64,000 nucleotides of DNA from Piscinibacter sp. (GCA_016706565.1 JADJJI010000005.1:62001-126000), one strand, 5' to 3'. Shown: positions 9,445-18,242, counted from the first letter of the stretch. Program-made: numbers and translations. Notes: generated by a model from the sequence alone, not told the origin.

Positions 9445-9468
9445 AGTGGTCAAGTGGTCAGGCCAATT
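9445..9468. promoter_or_regulatory. Probable GntR/UxuR-like operator upstream of manD
   Basis: The core TGGTCAGGCCA (9455-9465) is an imperfect palindrome flanked by TCAAG and ATT. Its reverse complement, TGGCCTGACCA, occurs exactly at 24065-24075 in front of the GntR gene, also flanked by TCAAG and AATT. An extra half-site copy AGTGGTCA (9445-9452) is tandem to AGTGGTCA (9453-9460). The pattern resembles FadR-family sites of the TGGT-N3-ACCA kind, and the UxuR/ExuR type TTGGTATACCAA. Confidence 0.75.
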
Positions 9469-9507
9469 CTGCGGGCCTGCACCTGCGCCTCCCATTCGCG
9501 TTTTCCT

Positions 9508-9966
9508 CTATCGCAACTGTCGTGCGAGCGCCTCGAGCTGGTCGATGCAGAGGTTCCAGCCTTCGAAGAAGCCCAGCTCCTCGTGGCGAGCCCGCGTCGC
9601 TTCATCCGGGTGCATCACCGTGGCGGTGTAGCGCGTGCCGTCCGCCTCGTCGGCCATCGTGATGATGGCGGTGAAGGCCATCCAGGGCGTGCCCGGCCGC
9701 CAGCCGCCGACCAGCTGCGAGGTGAAGGCGATCCGGGCGCCGGGCACGATCTCGAGGAAGCAGCCCGGGTTGTCGCTGGTGCCGCCGTCCGGCCCCTGCA
9801 TGAAGGTGTGGAAGTCGCCGCCGGCACGCAGGTCGAAGGCCTTGACCTGCGTGGTCCAGGGCTTCGGGCACCACCAGTCCTGCAGCAATGCAGGCTCCGT
9901 CCAGGCCCGCCACAGTGCGGCGCGCGGCGCTTTCAACAGGCGGGAGATCACGAGGTCGTTCGGCAT
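9508..9966 (-). CDS. SRPBCC (AHSA1-like) domain protein
   Basis: The product has 152 residues and covers one START-like activator-of-Hsp90-homology (AHSA1) domain. Typical features are the opening RLLKAPRAALWRAWTEPALLQDWWCP, the GGDFHTFMQGPDG strand pair and the closing long helix HEELGFFEGWNLCIDQLEALA. These proteins form a hydrophobic cavity for small ligands. Stand-alone bacterial members have no general function; some are linked to stress or to antibiotic and lipid ligands. It ends 71 bp from manD and begins 9 bp after the stop of the CreA-like gene, with which it is probably cotranscribed. Confidence 0.82.
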   Translation of the reverse strand: MPNDLVISRLLKAPRAALWRAWTEPALLQDWWCPKPWTTQVKAFDLRAGGDFHTFMQGPDGGTSDNPGCFLEIVPGARIAFTSQLVGGWRPGTPWMAFTAIITMADEADGTRYTATVMHPDEATRARHEELGFFEGWNLCIDQLEALARQLR

Positions 9967-9975
9967 GGTGTCGCC

Positions 9976-10446
9976 TCAGCGCAGCGGAATCGGTGTGCCG
10001 CGATCCACCGGTACGGCGGTCACGCTGTTCTGCGGCGAGCCCTCGATGACGCGGTCGGAGTAGGTCAGGTAGACCAGCGTGTTGCGCGGCCGGTCGACCA
10101 TGCGCACCACGCGCAGCTTCTTGAAGACCAGCGAGATGCGCTCGCTGAACATCTCGTCCTGCTGGCGCAGCGGCTTGGGGAAGCTGATCGGGCCGGTCTG
10201 GCGGCAGGCGATCGAGGCTTCGGCCTTGTCCTCGGCCAGGCCCAGGCCTCCCTTGATGCCGCCGGTCTTGGCGCGCGACACGTAGCAGGTGACCCCGGCC
10301 ACGTCGGGGTCGTCGTAGGCGTCGACGACGATCTTGTGGTCGGGGCCGATCCACTTGAACACCGTGTCGACCTCGCCGACCGATTCGGCTCGCGCGCACG
10401 CGGCGCAACTGGCCAGCGCCAGGGCGGCAATCAAGGACTTCGTCAT
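9976..10446 (-). CDS. creA: CreA family periplasmic protein
   Basis: The product has 156 residues with a short signal peptide (cleavage near ARAES). It contains the CreA family core: [30 protein letters not shown], then [22 protein letters not shown], and the conserved [34 protein letters not shown] block (named here by parts). CreA is a conserved periplasmic protein of unknown role. The frame also has an ATG at 10458, but GGAG six bases before the ATG at 10446 supports the shorter start. Confidence 0.9.
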   Translation of the reverse strand: MTKSLIAALALASCAACARAESVGEVDTVFKWIGPDHKIVVDAYDDPDVAGVTCYVSRAKTGGIKGGLGLAEDKAEASIACRQTGPISFPKPLRQQDEMFSERISLVFKKLRVVRMVDRPRNTLVYLTYSDRVIEGSPQNSVTAVPVDRGTPIPLR

Positions 10447-10509
10447 CTCGGGCTCCATGGCTATGGAGCCGAGCGTACCCGAGGCCGGTTCAGGCTGCAG
10501 CGACGCGGC

Positions 10510-10632
10510 TCAGACGATCGAGCGCGCCAGGGCGACCAGCACGAAGGCGCTGGCGATGCACAGCACCAGCGCCCAGTTCGGCAGGTATCCCTTGGGCGTG
10601 GGCGTTGGGCGGTGACGAATCTTGTCGCTCAT
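10510..10632 (-). CDS. 40-residue single-pass membrane protein, hypothetical
   Basis: A short frame encodes 40 residues: a basic, proline-containing N-terminus (KIRHRPTPTPKGYLP) followed by one hydrophobic helix (NWALVLCIASAFVLVALA). GGAAG precedes the ATG at 10632 with suitable spacing. The layout is that of small inner-membrane proteins common in Burkholderiales. The frame could be extended to 10761, but the extension is unlike protein and overlaps the end of the amidohydrolase gene. Function unknown; the gene call itself is moderately certain. Confidence 0.6.
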   Translation of the reverse strand: MSDKIRHRPTPTPKGYLPNWALVLCIASAFVLVALARSIV

Positions 10633-10744
10633 GTGGCTTCCGGTCACTGCGCGAGCCGCTAAACGGCACTTTCGCGGGTGAAACGGTCCGGATTGGTGTG
10701 AATGAAGCCCCATGTGCGAACTTCGTGCCAGCGCCGGCGCCATC

Positions 10745-12286
10745 TCAGCGGCGTGAAGCATTCCCGTAGAACGGCTCGCGGGCCGGCTCCTCGTCGAGGT
10801 AGTGGCGGTAGAAGTTTTTCACCTGCGGGAACACCTCGCGGCGCAGCCAGCGCCGGTGGTTCTCGGCATCGGTGCGCGGCTTCGACAGCGCCTGCGCGAG
10901 CTTCTCCAGGGTCTCGTCACGGTCGATGCGTGTGAAGCGACCGTTCTCGCAGACGAGCTCGCCGCCGACCATCACCGCGGCCACGTGCTGCGTCTTGGCG
11001 CGCTGGATCAGCGCGTCCAGCGGCGGAATGTCGTCGTCCTGGTAGGGGTACATGGCGCGGTCGAAGTCGATCACCACGGCATCGAAGTAGCGGCCCGCAT
11101 CGAGCCGGCCGATCTCGGCGCCGAAGGCCGTGGTCTTCGCGCCATGCTCGGTGGCCATGCGCAGCACCTGCGGGCAGCTGGGCACCTCGTCGTCGTCCAG
11201 GCCGGGTACGCGGTGCACGTTCAGCGCCAGGCGCAGCTCCTGCAGCATGTCGCGGTCGTCGTTGAGGCCGGCCTCGTCCAGGCCCATGCCGACGGTGATG
11301 CCTCGCTTCTCGTATTCCATCAGCGGCAGCAGGCCGCTGCGCAGGCGGAAGTTGCTGCTGCAGTTGTGGCAGATGCAGGTGCCGGTGTGGGCGGCGAGCT
11401 CGATGTCCTCCTCGGTCAGCCAGACGCCGTGGCCGAGCGTGAGCTTCGGCCCGAGCAGGCCGAGCTTGTGCAGGTGCTTGACGGCGGTGGTGCCGGTGCG
11501 TCGCTTCGCGTAGGCCTTCTGCATCGCTGTCTCGAGCAGGTGCATGTGCATCGGCACGCCGGCGGCGTCGGCCTTCTCCTTCATCGCCAGCAGGCCGTCG
11601 TCGCTGACCCAGTGCAGGTTGGCCGGCGCCAGCTGCATGCGCGTGAGCTCGGAGCGGTTCTCGGCCACCAGGTCGTCGAACAGCTGCATGAAGTCGGCGA
11701 AGGGCATGGCCTGCGCCTTCAGGTGCGCGGCCATCGCCGTGCCCACCTCGGGCGGCAGGCGGGCGCAGAAGTCCTCGTCGGCCTCGTAGACGAAGCGGTT
11801 CTGCTCGCGCACCGCGAAGCAGTACGAGGCGCGCATGCCGATGTCGCGGTAGGCGTCGAGCACCGCCGACGCCGTGCCGTGCACATGGCTGTAGGGCCCG
11901 CGCATCCAGCCGTGGATGTGCTGCACCGTGGTCACGCCGGAGGCCAGCATCTCGAAGGCCGAATAGAGCGTGTCGAGGTAGGGGTCGATGTCGCGCGCCG
12001 ACAGCCGGCTGGCGAACCACAGTTCCAGCGCGTAGTCGGGCGAGCCCAGCTGCAGCGGCGTCATGCCCACGTGGTGGTGGCTGTTGACGAAGCCCGGCAG
12101 CATCATGTGCTGCGGGTAGCGCGTTTCCGTCGCTCCGGGGTAGTCGGCGCGCATCTGCGCGGCCGGGCCGACCGCGATCACGCGGCCGTTCTCGTGGGCG
12201 AGGGCGGCGTCGCTGTGGATGACGGGCGTGTGCCGATCGGCCACGCCGGTGACGATCCAGCGGGCGGAGACGAGGGAGACGGTCAT
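10745..12286 (-). CDS. Amidohydrolase family metalloenzyme (TrzN/AtzA/8-oxoguanine deaminase type)
   Basis: The product has 513 residues of the amidohydrolase superfamily. Expected mononuclear metal ligands are visible: HxH at 70/72 (in NSHHHVG), His249 (MHMHLLET), His286 (TLGHGVWL) and Asp337 (MGLDEAG). These enzymes hydrolyse C-N or C-Cl bonds on aromatic N-heterocycles (guanine, 8-oxoguanine, hydroxy-atrazine and similar). Its ATG overlaps the stop of an ABC ATPase gene (ATGA), so it is the last gene of an operon with a substrate-binding protein and permease. The importer probably brings in its substrate, a nitrogen-rich ring compound. The exact substrate is not readable. Confidence 0.85.
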   Translation of the reverse strand: MTVSLVSARWIVTGVADRHTPVIHSDAALAHENGRVIAVGPAAQMRADYPGATETRYPQHMMLPGFVNSHHHVGMTPLQLGSPDYALELWFASRLSARDIDPYLDTLYSAFEMLASGVTTVQHIHGWMRGPYSHVHGTASAVLDAYRDIGMRASYCFAVREQNRFVYEADEDFCARLPPEVGTAMAAHLKAQAMPFADFMQLFDDLVAENRSELTRMQLAPANLHWVSDDGLLAMKEKADAAGVPMHMHLLETAMQKAYAKRRTGTTAVKHLHKLGLLGPKLTLGHGVWLTEEDIELAAHTGTCICHNCSSNFRLRSGLLPLMEYEKRGITVGMGLDEAGLNDDRDMLQELRLALNVHRVPGLDDDEVPSCPQVLRMATEHGAKTTAFGAEIGRLDAGRYFDAVVIDFDRAMYPYQDDDIPPLDALIQRAKTQHVAAVMVGGELVCENGRFTRIDRDETLEKLAQALSKPRTDAENHRRWLRREVFPQVKNFYRHYLDEEPAREPFYGNASRR

Positions 12287-13068
12287 CGGGTTTCCTGTTC
12301 GAGGAAGGCGCGGTCGACCTCGTCGGCCAGCAGCTCGGTGAGCTGGCGGTGCAGGTCGACCATGCGCGGGTCATGGGGGTTGCGCGGGCGCGGCAGGGCG
12401 ACACTGACCTCGTGCTTGACGCGCCCGGGCCGGGCGGTGAAGACGACGATGCGGTCGGCCAGCGCCAGCGCCTCGTCGATCGAGTGCGTCACCAGCAGCA
12501 CGCTGGCGCCGCTGGCACGCCACACCTCGAGCAGGTGGCCCTGCATGCGCGCGCGGGTCTGCACGTCGAGCGCGGCGAAGGGCTCGTCCATCAGCAGCAC
12601 CTTGGGCTTCATCGCCAGCGCGCGGGCCAGCGCGACGCGCTGGCGCATGCCGCCGGAAAGTTCGTGCGGCCGCCGCTGGCCCATGTCGCCCAGGCCGACC
12701 TGGCGCAGCAGCGCCTGCGCGCGGCTGTCGCGCTCGGGCTGTTCCACGCCCTGCAGACGCAGCCCGAGGGCGACGTTGTCGAGCACGGTCAGCCAGGGGT
12801 ACAGCGAGGCCTCCTGGAAGATCATGCTGCGTTCCGGCGCCGGGCCGGCGACGCGGGCGCCGTCGCACAGCAGTTCGCCGGCGCTGGGCTGCTCCAGGCC
12901 GGCCAGCAGGTACAGCAGGCTGCTCTTGCCGCAGCCCGAGGGTCCGAGCAGGACGACGAACTCGCCTTGCCCGACCTGCAGCGACAGCGAATCGACGGCG
13001 GTGACCGCGCCGGGCTCGCCCTCGTTCCAGATCTTGGTGACGCGGTTCAGTTGAATGGCGCTGCCCAT
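12283..13068 (-). CDS. ABC transporter ATP-binding protein (nitrate/sulfonate/taurine family)
   Basis: The product has 261 residues with all nucleotide-binding motifs: Walker A GPSGCGKSS, Q-loop FQEASLYPW, signature LSGGMRQR, Walker B VLLMDEPFAALD and the switch histidine in LVTHSIDEAL. It is most like the TauB/SsuB/NrtD type, which energises importers of small organic anions and nitrogen compounds. The ATG overlaps the permease stop by one base (TGATG), and its own stop overlaps the amidohydrolase start. This is therefore a tightly coupled unit. Confidence 0.92.
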   Translation of the reverse strand: MGSAIQLNRVTKIWNEGEPGAVTAVDSLSLQVGQGEFVVLLGPSGCGKSSLLYLLAGLEQPSAGELLCDGARVAGPAPERSMIFQEASLYPWLTVLDNVALGLRLQGVEQPERDSRAQALLRQVGLGDMGQRRPHELSGGMRQRVALARALAMKPKVLLMDEPFAALDVQTRARMQGHLLEVWRASGASVLLVTHSIDEALALADRIVVFTARPGRVKHEVSVALPRPRNPHDPRMVDLHRQLTELLADEVDRAFLEQETR

Positions 13069-13982
13069 CACAGTCCTCCCGCGGCAGCCGACGGGCCCAC
13101 CCACCACAGCACGCGGCGCTGCACCCATCGCAGCGCCTGGTCGAAGGCAAAGCCGGCCAGGCCGATCAGCGTCATCGTGAAGAACACCAGGCTGGCGTTG
13201 AAGGTGTTGCGCGCCATCATCACCACCTGGCCGAGGCCGGAGCCCACGCCGACGGCTTCGGCAATCAGCACCACCATCCAGGCCGCGAACAGGTTCAGCC
13301 GCAGCGTCACGAACAGCCCGGGCAGGATCGCCGGCAGGATGACGTGGCGGAACAGCTGACGCTTGCTCGCACCCATGATGCGCGCCACGTGCAGGTAGCT
13401 GGCCGGCACCGCGTCGATCTGCGACAGCGTGGACAGCACCATCACGAAGAACACCGAGATGAAGACGAGGAACACCGCCGGCGGGTTGCCGATGCCGAAC
13501 ATGAACACCGCCACCGGCAGCCAGGCCACCGGCGAGATCGGCGCGAGCAGCGTGATGGTGGGCAGCGTCAGCTTGCCGAACACGCCGAAGTAGCGGATGC
13601 CCACGCCCACCGCCAGCGAGAGCACGAAGCCCAGCGCCAGCCCCGCCGTCACGCGCAGCGAGGTCCAGGCGATCACGCCGAGCACCGAGCCGAGGCTGCC
13701 GCCCGACGACAGCGCACCGGCGCGGTCGCCGTTCGGGTCGAAGAAGCGGAACTGGTCGGCCAGGTTGGCCAGGAACAGGTGCGGCGGGGGCAGCAGCAGC
13801 GGGTCGGCCCAGCCGCGCCACCACGCGAACTCCCACATCCCGACGAACAACCCGACCGACGCGCAGGCCCACAACGCGGCACGCAGCCGCACGAGCAGCG
13901 CCGAAGGGCGCTGCCGCACGGAGGTGGCCGAAGAAGAGGCCACGGACAAGCCCGGCTCCACCATGGCAGGAACGGCAGCCAT
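13068..13982 (-). CDS. ABC transporter permease (TauC/SsuC type)
   Basis: The product has 304 residues and about six or seven membrane helices. The cytoplasmic EAA-like loop reads MGASKRQLFRHVILPAILPGLFVTLR, the docking site for the ATPase. An N-terminal extension (about 30 residues) precedes the first helix; a later start cannot be excluded. The ATG at 13982 was taken because GAGG lies six bases before it. It follows the binding-protein gene by 8 nt. Confidence 0.88.
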   Translation of the reverse strand: MAAVPAMVEPGLSVASSSATSVRQRPSALLVRLRAALWACASVGLFVGMWEFAWWRGWADPLLLPPPHLFLANLADQFRFFDPNGDRAGALSSGGSLGSVLGVIAWTSLRVTAGLALGFVLSLAVGVGIRYFGVFGKLTLPTITLLAPISPVAWLPVAVFMFGIGNPPAVFLVFISVFFVMVLSTLSQIDAVPASYLHVARIMGASKRQLFRHVILPAILPGLFVTLRLNLFAAWMVVLIAEAVGVGSGLGQVVMMARNTFNASLVFFTMTLIGLAGFAFDQALRWVQRRVLWWVGPSAAAGGL

Positions 13983-13990
13983 GGCGCGCC

Positions 13991-15052
13991 TCAGGCTGCC
14001 TTGAGCTTGAGCGAGTCGTACAGCGGCTTGTTCTCCTTGATCACCTGCTCGATCAGGCTCCAGTCGAGCGCGCTGGCCGGCATGGGTTTCTTCACGTAGC
14101 CCATCTCCAGCATCGACTGGCCGCGGTCGGCGAAGAACTTGGCGTTGTGCCGCTGGTCGATCATCACCGGCTGCTTGCTCTGCGCCAGCGTGGCGGCCTC
14201 CAGCGTGGTCTTGTAGTAGGTGCCCACGGTGTCCTTCAGCGCCGAGGCCGGGTCTTTCTCGGCCTGGCTCTGCGCGACGAACATCGCCTTGATGACGGCC
14301 TTGATGGCCTGCGGGTTCTTCTCGATCAGCGGGATGCGCGCGGCGAGCACGCAGTCGGCGTAGTTGCGGCCGTAGACGTCGCGCCCGTCGGTCAGCACGG
14401 TGGCGCCCTTGCGCGACGTGAGGCACTGCGTGGCGTAGGGCTCGATGTGGCAGACAGCGTCGATGCCGCCGTTGATGAAGGCCGCGGCCAGCTCGGGCGA
14501 GGTGTTGAAGTAGGCCATCTTGACGTCCTTGAACGACATGCCGGCCTTCTTCAGGTAGTCGAAGGGCAGCACCTCCAGCGTGTCGGCCTGGAAGGTGCCG
14601 ATGGTCTTGCCCTTCAGGTCGGCAGCGGTCTTGATGCCCTCGCGGCCGATCAGGATGCAGCCCTCGACGCCGGCCCCTGCGACCATGCGCACAGGTGCGC
14701 CGGCGTCCACCAGGGTGAGGAAGTTGGAGTAGGGGATCACCGAGATGTCGACCTGGCCGGAGCCGAACAGCGTGACGACATCGGTGGTGGTGGGCGTGAC
14801 GACGAAGTCGAGCTCGACGCCGTCGGCCTTGGCCAGCTCACGCTTCTTCGCGAGGAAGATGCCCAGGTTGCACAGGCCCGCGCCGTGCGTGGCCTTGAGG
14901 GTGGTGGCCGCTGCCGCGTCCGTCGCGCCCAGCGCGGCGGCGAGCCCCGCGGGCAGGGCCACCGACACGGCGGTGGCCGACGAGGATTTGAGGAATCCCC
15001 TGCGGGACAGGGAGCTCAGTTGGGAATGGGTGTTGCCATGGCGCTCGCACAT
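13991..15052 (-). CDS. ABC transporter substrate-binding protein (NMT1/SsuA-like), probable Tat or Sec export
   Basis: The product has 353 residues. The start at 15052 is fixed by AGGAG eight bases upstream. The signal region contains SRRGFLKSS followed by a hydrophobic stretch and AAA cleavage site, a twin-arginine-type leader. The mature protein is of the NMT1/THI5-like fold (GAGLCNLGIFLAKKREL; DVVTLFGSGQVDISVIPYSN; GKTIGTFQADTLEVLPFDYLK in parts), as in binding proteins for sulfonates, nitrate and pyrimidine-like compounds. It is the first gene of the importer-amidohydrolase operon. Confidence 0.9.
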   Translation of the reverse strand: MCERHGNTHSQLSSLSRRGFLKSSSATAVSVALPAGLAAALGATDAAAATTLKATHGAGLCNLGIFLAKKRELAKADGVELDFVVTPTTTDVVTLFGSGQVDISVIPYSNFLTLVDAGAPVRMVAGAGVEGCILIGREGIKTAADLKGKTIGTFQADTLEVLPFDYLKKAGMSFKDVKMAYFNTSPELAAAFINGGIDAVCHIEPYATQCLTSRKGATVLTDGRDVYGRNYADCVLAARIPLIEKNPQAIKAVIKAMFVAQSQAEKDPASALKDTVGTYYKTTLEAATLAQSKQPVMIDQRHNAKFFADRGQSMLEMGYVKKPMPASALDWSLIEQVIKENKPLYDSLKLKAA

Positions 15053-15327
15053 CGTCTCGACTCCTGAAGCCAGGTGCCTGCGAGCCACGCAAGAAATGGG
15101 ACGAACCCGTTGGCCGACTCATTCTGCGAGCACGCACGCACTGAGTTCGGCACGCCAACCGGAAAGTGGCGGAGGCCGCCACTGCGCTTGGTATCGACAA
15201 TGCATAGGCCGTGCCATGCGCCTTGCCCAGGGCGGCGGGCAGGCGCCCTGTCCGGCGCGGTGCGATCAGCAGCCCTGCTGGTGCATGGCCCGCCCCGAGA
15301 TGGTGTGCGGGCGCGCCGCGCCGCCGC
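15053..15327. other. Intergenic region upstream of the ABC importer operon
   Basis: I see no plausible protein here on either strand; the frames that cross it have no ribosome binding site and read as GC-biased noise. It contains the ribosome binding site of the binding-protein gene (AGGAG near 15061-15065) and a sigma-54-like promoter (15201-15216). The rest shows nothing I can name. Confidence 0.5.
15201..15216 (-). promoter_or_regulatory. Candidate sigma-54 (RpoN) promoter for the ABC-amidohydrolase operon
   Basis: Read on the minus strand the bases are TGGCACGGCCTATGCA, which differs from the consensus TGGCAC-N5-TTGCA at one position and keeps the invariant GG (-24) and GC (-12) with correct spacing. 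It points at the binding-protein gene with a leader of about 140 nt, leaving room for control. Nitrogen-scavenging operons are a classical RpoN target, and rpoN itself lies at 31712-33253. No activator site was identified. Confidence 0.5.
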
Positions 15328-15762
15328 TCAGATCACCTTGCCGTCGCTGGGCACCAGCTCGCAGCCGGTGATTCGCCAGGCACCCTTGTGGCGCTCGAGC
15401 TGGTAGACGGCCACCCACAGCGTGCCCTCGCCATCGGCCATCTCGACGGCCTGGATGACCGTGCGGCCGTTGGCTTCGGGCTTCAGGAAGCCTACCGACG
15501 CCGGCCGGTAGACCACCGGGTAACCCTCGCGCACCATGTCGAGAAAGCGCTGCGGCGTGCCGAACATCTGCCGGATGCCCGGTGCCGCGAAGGAAAAGGC
15601 GCGCCGCGCGTCGTCGGCCGCGAAGGCCGCGAGCTGCGCCTGGATGACGGCACGCACCTTCTGCGCGTCGGCCTTGGACACACCGGCGGCATGGGCCGAC
15701 AGCGATATCGCCAAGCCGAACGCGGCGATGGCACGGATCAGGGAACGAAGTGCGCGCGGCAT
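15328..15762 (-). CDS. DUF4864 family secreted protein
   Basis: The product has 144 residues with a signal peptide (core LIRAIAAFGLAISLSAHA, cleavage near AHAAG). The mature part is a compact domain of the cystatin/NTF2-like size with the pattern VRAVIQAQLAAFAADDARRAFSFAAPGIRQMFG and later VEMADGEGTLWVAVYQLERHKGAWRITGCEL, matching what is annotated as DUF4864. Function unknown; likely periplasmic. It stands alone between the ABC importer operon and the sugar-acid operon, transcribed in the same direction. Confidence 0.82.
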   Translation of the reverse strand: MPRALRSLIRAIAAFGLAISLSAHAAGVSKADAQKVRAVIQAQLAAFAADDARRAFSFAAPGIRQMFGTPQRFLDMVREGYPVVYRPASVGFLKPEANGRTVIQAVEMADGEGTLWVAVYQLERHKGAWRITGCELVPSDGKVI

Positions 15763-15847
15763 GGTGGGCCCCCAGCGGATACGGCTTCACCATCGTCGCG
15801 CAGCCACCGGGCCCTGTCCAGCAACAGGGTGTGTCTGGCGCGGCGCG

Positions 15848-17371
15848 CTACATCACGGCGCCGAGCTGCCAGGGCACGAACTCGCTCTGGCCGTAGCCGT
15901 GCCCCTCGCTCTTGGTCTGGCGGCCGGAGGCCGTGTCGAGCATCAGCCGGAAGATGCGCTCGCCCAGTTCGTCGATGCTGGCCGTGCCGTCGACCACCTC
16001 GCCGCAGTTGATGTCGATGTCGTCTTCCTGCTTGAGCCACAGCGCCGTGTTGGTGCTCAGCTTCAGCGAAGGCGAGGGCGCGCAGCCGTAGGCCGAGCCG
16101 CGCCCGGTGGTGAAGCAGATCAGGTTGGCGCCGCCGGCCACCTGCCCGGTGGCCGACACCGGGTCGTAGCCCGGCGTGTCCATGAAGACCAGGCCCTTGG
16201 CGCTGACCGCCTGTGCGTACTCGTAGACCTCGACGAGATTGGTCGTGCCGCTCTTGGCGATCGCGCCCAGGCTCTTCTCGAGGATGGTGGTCAGGCCGCC
16301 GGCCTTGTTGCCGGCCGAGGGGTTGTTGTCCATCTCGCCGCCGTTGCGCGCGCAATAGTCTTCCCACCACTTCAGGCGGGCGACCAGCTTGTCGGCGACC
16401 TGCTGCGACACGGCACGCCGCGTCAGCAGGTGCTCGCCGCCGTAGACCTCGGGCGATTCGGACAGGATGGCCGTGCCGCCATGGCGCACCAGCCGGTCCA
16501 CCGCGGCACCCAGCGCCGGGTTGGCGCTGATGCCGGAGTAGCCGTCGGAGCCGCCGCACTGCAGGCCCACGGTGATGTGGCTGGCCGGCACCGGCTGGCG
16601 CTGCACGCGGTTGGCCTCCTCCAGCATCCACTCGATCAGCTCGATGCCCTTGGCCACTGTCTTCTTCGTGCCGCCGCTGTCCTGGATGCTGAAGGTCTGC
16701 AGGTGCGAGCCCTCCTGCAGGCCCTCCTGCTCGAGCAGGCCGGAGATCTGGTTGGTCTCGCAGCCCAGGCCGACCATCAGCACGCCGGCGAAGTTGGCGT
16801 GCCGCGCATAGCCGCCCAGCGTGCGGCGCAGGATCTGCAGCGGTTCGCCGTCGCTGGCCGTCGCGCAGCCCGCGCCATGCGTCAGCGCGACCACGCCGTC
16901 GACGTTCGGGAAACGCTCCAGCGCGCGCGGGTTGACGTCGCGGCGGAAGTGGTCGGCGATCGCGCGCGCCGCGGTGGCCGAGCAATTCACCGAAGTCAGC
17001 ACGCCGAGGTAGTTGCGCGTGGCCACGCGCCCGTCGGGCCGCACGATGCCCATGAAACTGGCTGGCTCGGCCGCGTACGCGGTCGGCTGCACGCTGGTGC
17101 CCACCGCGTAGTCGCGCGCGAAGCTGGCGAACTCCAGGTTGTGCGTGTGCACGTGCTGGCCGGGCGCGATGTCGATCCTGGCGGTGCCGATGATCTGGTT
17201 GTAGCGCCGCACCGGTTGCCCGGCGCGGATCGGCCTCACCGCGACCTTGTGGCCGGGCGGGATCAGCCCGGCCACCGTGACGCCTTCGCTGTCCAGCCGC
17301 GTGCCGCCGACCAGCTGCTGCCGGGCGATGACGACGTCGTCGGCGGGATGAATCCTGATCACCGGGTTCAT
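15848..17371 (-). CDS. Altronate/galactarate dehydratase family enzyme (UxaA/GarD)
   Basis: The product has 507 residues with the two-part family architecture. The N-terminal SAF-like domain covers about residues 1-75 (HPADDVVIARQQL, GTARIDIAPGQHVHTHNLEF). The large catalytic domain carries family cysteines in NCSATAARA, GAGCATASDGEPL, LQCGGSDGYSGISANPALG and TTGRGSAYGCAPSPSLK. Members dehydrate D-altronate, galactarate or, in some Burkholderiales, L-fuconate/D-arabinonate-type acids. It is the last gene of the GntR-headed operon, 4 nt after the FAH-family gene. With the SDR and FAH neighbours, a pentonate or 6-deoxyhexonate substrate is as likely as altronate; the sequence alone does not decide. 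Confidence 0.88.
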   Translation of the reverse strand: MNPVIRIHPADDVVIARQQLVGGTRLDSEGVTVAGLIPPGHKVAVRPIRAGQPVRRYNQIIGTARIDIAPGQHVHTHNLEFASFARDYAVGTSVQPTAYAAEPASFMGIVRPDGRVATRNYLGVLTSVNCSATAARAIADHFRRDVNPRALERFPNVDGVVALTHGAGCATASDGEPLQILRRTLGGYARHANFAGVLMVGLGCETNQISGLLEQEGLQEGSHLQTFSIQDSGGTKKTVAKGIELIEWMLEEANRVQRQPVPASHITVGLQCGGSDGYSGISANPALGAAVDRLVRHGGTAILSESPEVYGGEHLLTRRAVSQQVADKLVARLKWWEDYCARNGGEMDNNPSAGNKAGGLTTILEKSLGAIAKSGTTNLVEVYEYAQAVSAKGLVFMDTPGYDPVSATGQVAGGANLICFTTGRGSAYGCAPSPSLKLSTNTALWLKQEDDIDINCGEVVDGTASIDELGERIFRLMLDTASGRQTKSEGHGYGQSEFVPWQLGAVM

Positions 17372-17375
17372 CGCA

Positions 17376-18242
17376 TCACCCGTCGATGATCGCCGGATCC
17401 CAGGCGTGCACCTTCTGGTTCTGCTCGCCCAGCTTCTCGATGCCCAGGCGGATGGTGTCGCCGGCCTTCAGGTACACCGGGCTCGGCTTCACGCCCATGC
17501 CCACGCCCGGCGGCGTGCCGGTGGAGATCAGGTCGCCGGGGTACAGCGTCATGAAGCGGCTGAGGTAGCTCACGAGCTGCGCCACGCCGAAGATCATCGT
17601 CTTCGTGCTGCCGTTCTGGAAGCGGTGGCCGTTGACCTCGAGGAACATCGTCAGGTTCTGCGGGTCGCCGACCTCGTCGCTGGTGACCAGCCACGGGCCC
17701 ACCGGGCCGAAGGTGTCGCAGCCCTTGCCCTTGTCCCAGGTGCCGCCGCGCTCGATCTGGTACTCGCGCTCCGACACGTCGTTGATGACGCAGTAGCCGG
17801 CCACGTGGCTCAGCGCCTCGGCCTCCGACACGTAGCGCGCCTTGCTGCCGATGACCACGCCGAGCTCGACCTCCCAGTCGCTCTTCACCGAGCCCTGCGG
17901 CAGCACCACCGGATCGTTCGGGCCGACGCGGGCGCTGATCGGCTTCATGAACAGGATCGGCTCCTTCGGGATCGGCAGGTTCGATTCGGCCGCGTGGTCG
18001 GCGTAGTTCAGGCCGATGCACAGGAACTTCTCGCAGCCGCTCCAGGGCGGCGCGATGCGCCCGGGCTTCTCGACCAGCGGCAGCGTCGTCGGGTCGAGTG
18101 CGCGCAGGCGGTCCAGCCCCTTGGGCGTGAGCGTGTGCGCGGTGATGTCGGCAAGCACGCCGGACAGGTCGCGCACCTGGCCCTGCGCGTCGACGAGGGC
18201 GGGTTTCTCGGCGCCTTTCGCGCCATATCGCATCAGCTTCAT
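17376..18242 (-). CDS. Fumarylacetoacetate hydrolase family protein (probable 2,4-diketo-3-deoxy sugar-acid hydrolase)
   Basis: The product has 288 residues. The catalytic FAH fold is visible from [16 protein letters not shown] (about 77-92). It is followed by the metal-binding acidic residues in [12 protein letters not shown], and [27 protein letters not shown] (given in parts) plus [15 protein letters not shown]. This subgroup includes hydrolases that split 2,4-diketo-3-deoxy acids (from L-fuconate, L-rhamnonate or pentonates) into pyruvate and a second acid. The upstream SDR would make such a diketo acid. The start at 18242 avoids a nonsense extension through an intergenic repeat. Fumarylpyruvate hydrolase or a related activity cannot be excluded. 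Confidence 0.85.
   Translation of the reverse strand: MKLMRYGAKGAEKPALVDAQGQVRDLSGVLADITAHTLTPKGLDRLRALDPTTLPLVEKPGRIAPPWSGCEKFLCIGLNYADHAAESNLPIPKEPILFMKPISARVGPNDPVVLPQGSVKSDWEVELGVVIGSKARYVSEAEALSHVAGYCVINDVSEREYQIERGGTWDKGKGCDTFGPVGPWLVTSDEVGDPQNLTMFLEVNGHRFQNGSTKTMIFGVAQLVSYLSRFMTLYPGDLISTGTPPGVGMGVKPSPVYLKAGDTIRLGIEKLGEQNQKVHAWDPAIIDG

Noticed and set aside
13068-14426. Longer 452-residue start for the ABC permease
   Set aside because: The extra N-terminal part runs antiframe through the binding-protein gene. The ATG at 13982 has a suitable ribosome binding site and 8-nt spacing.
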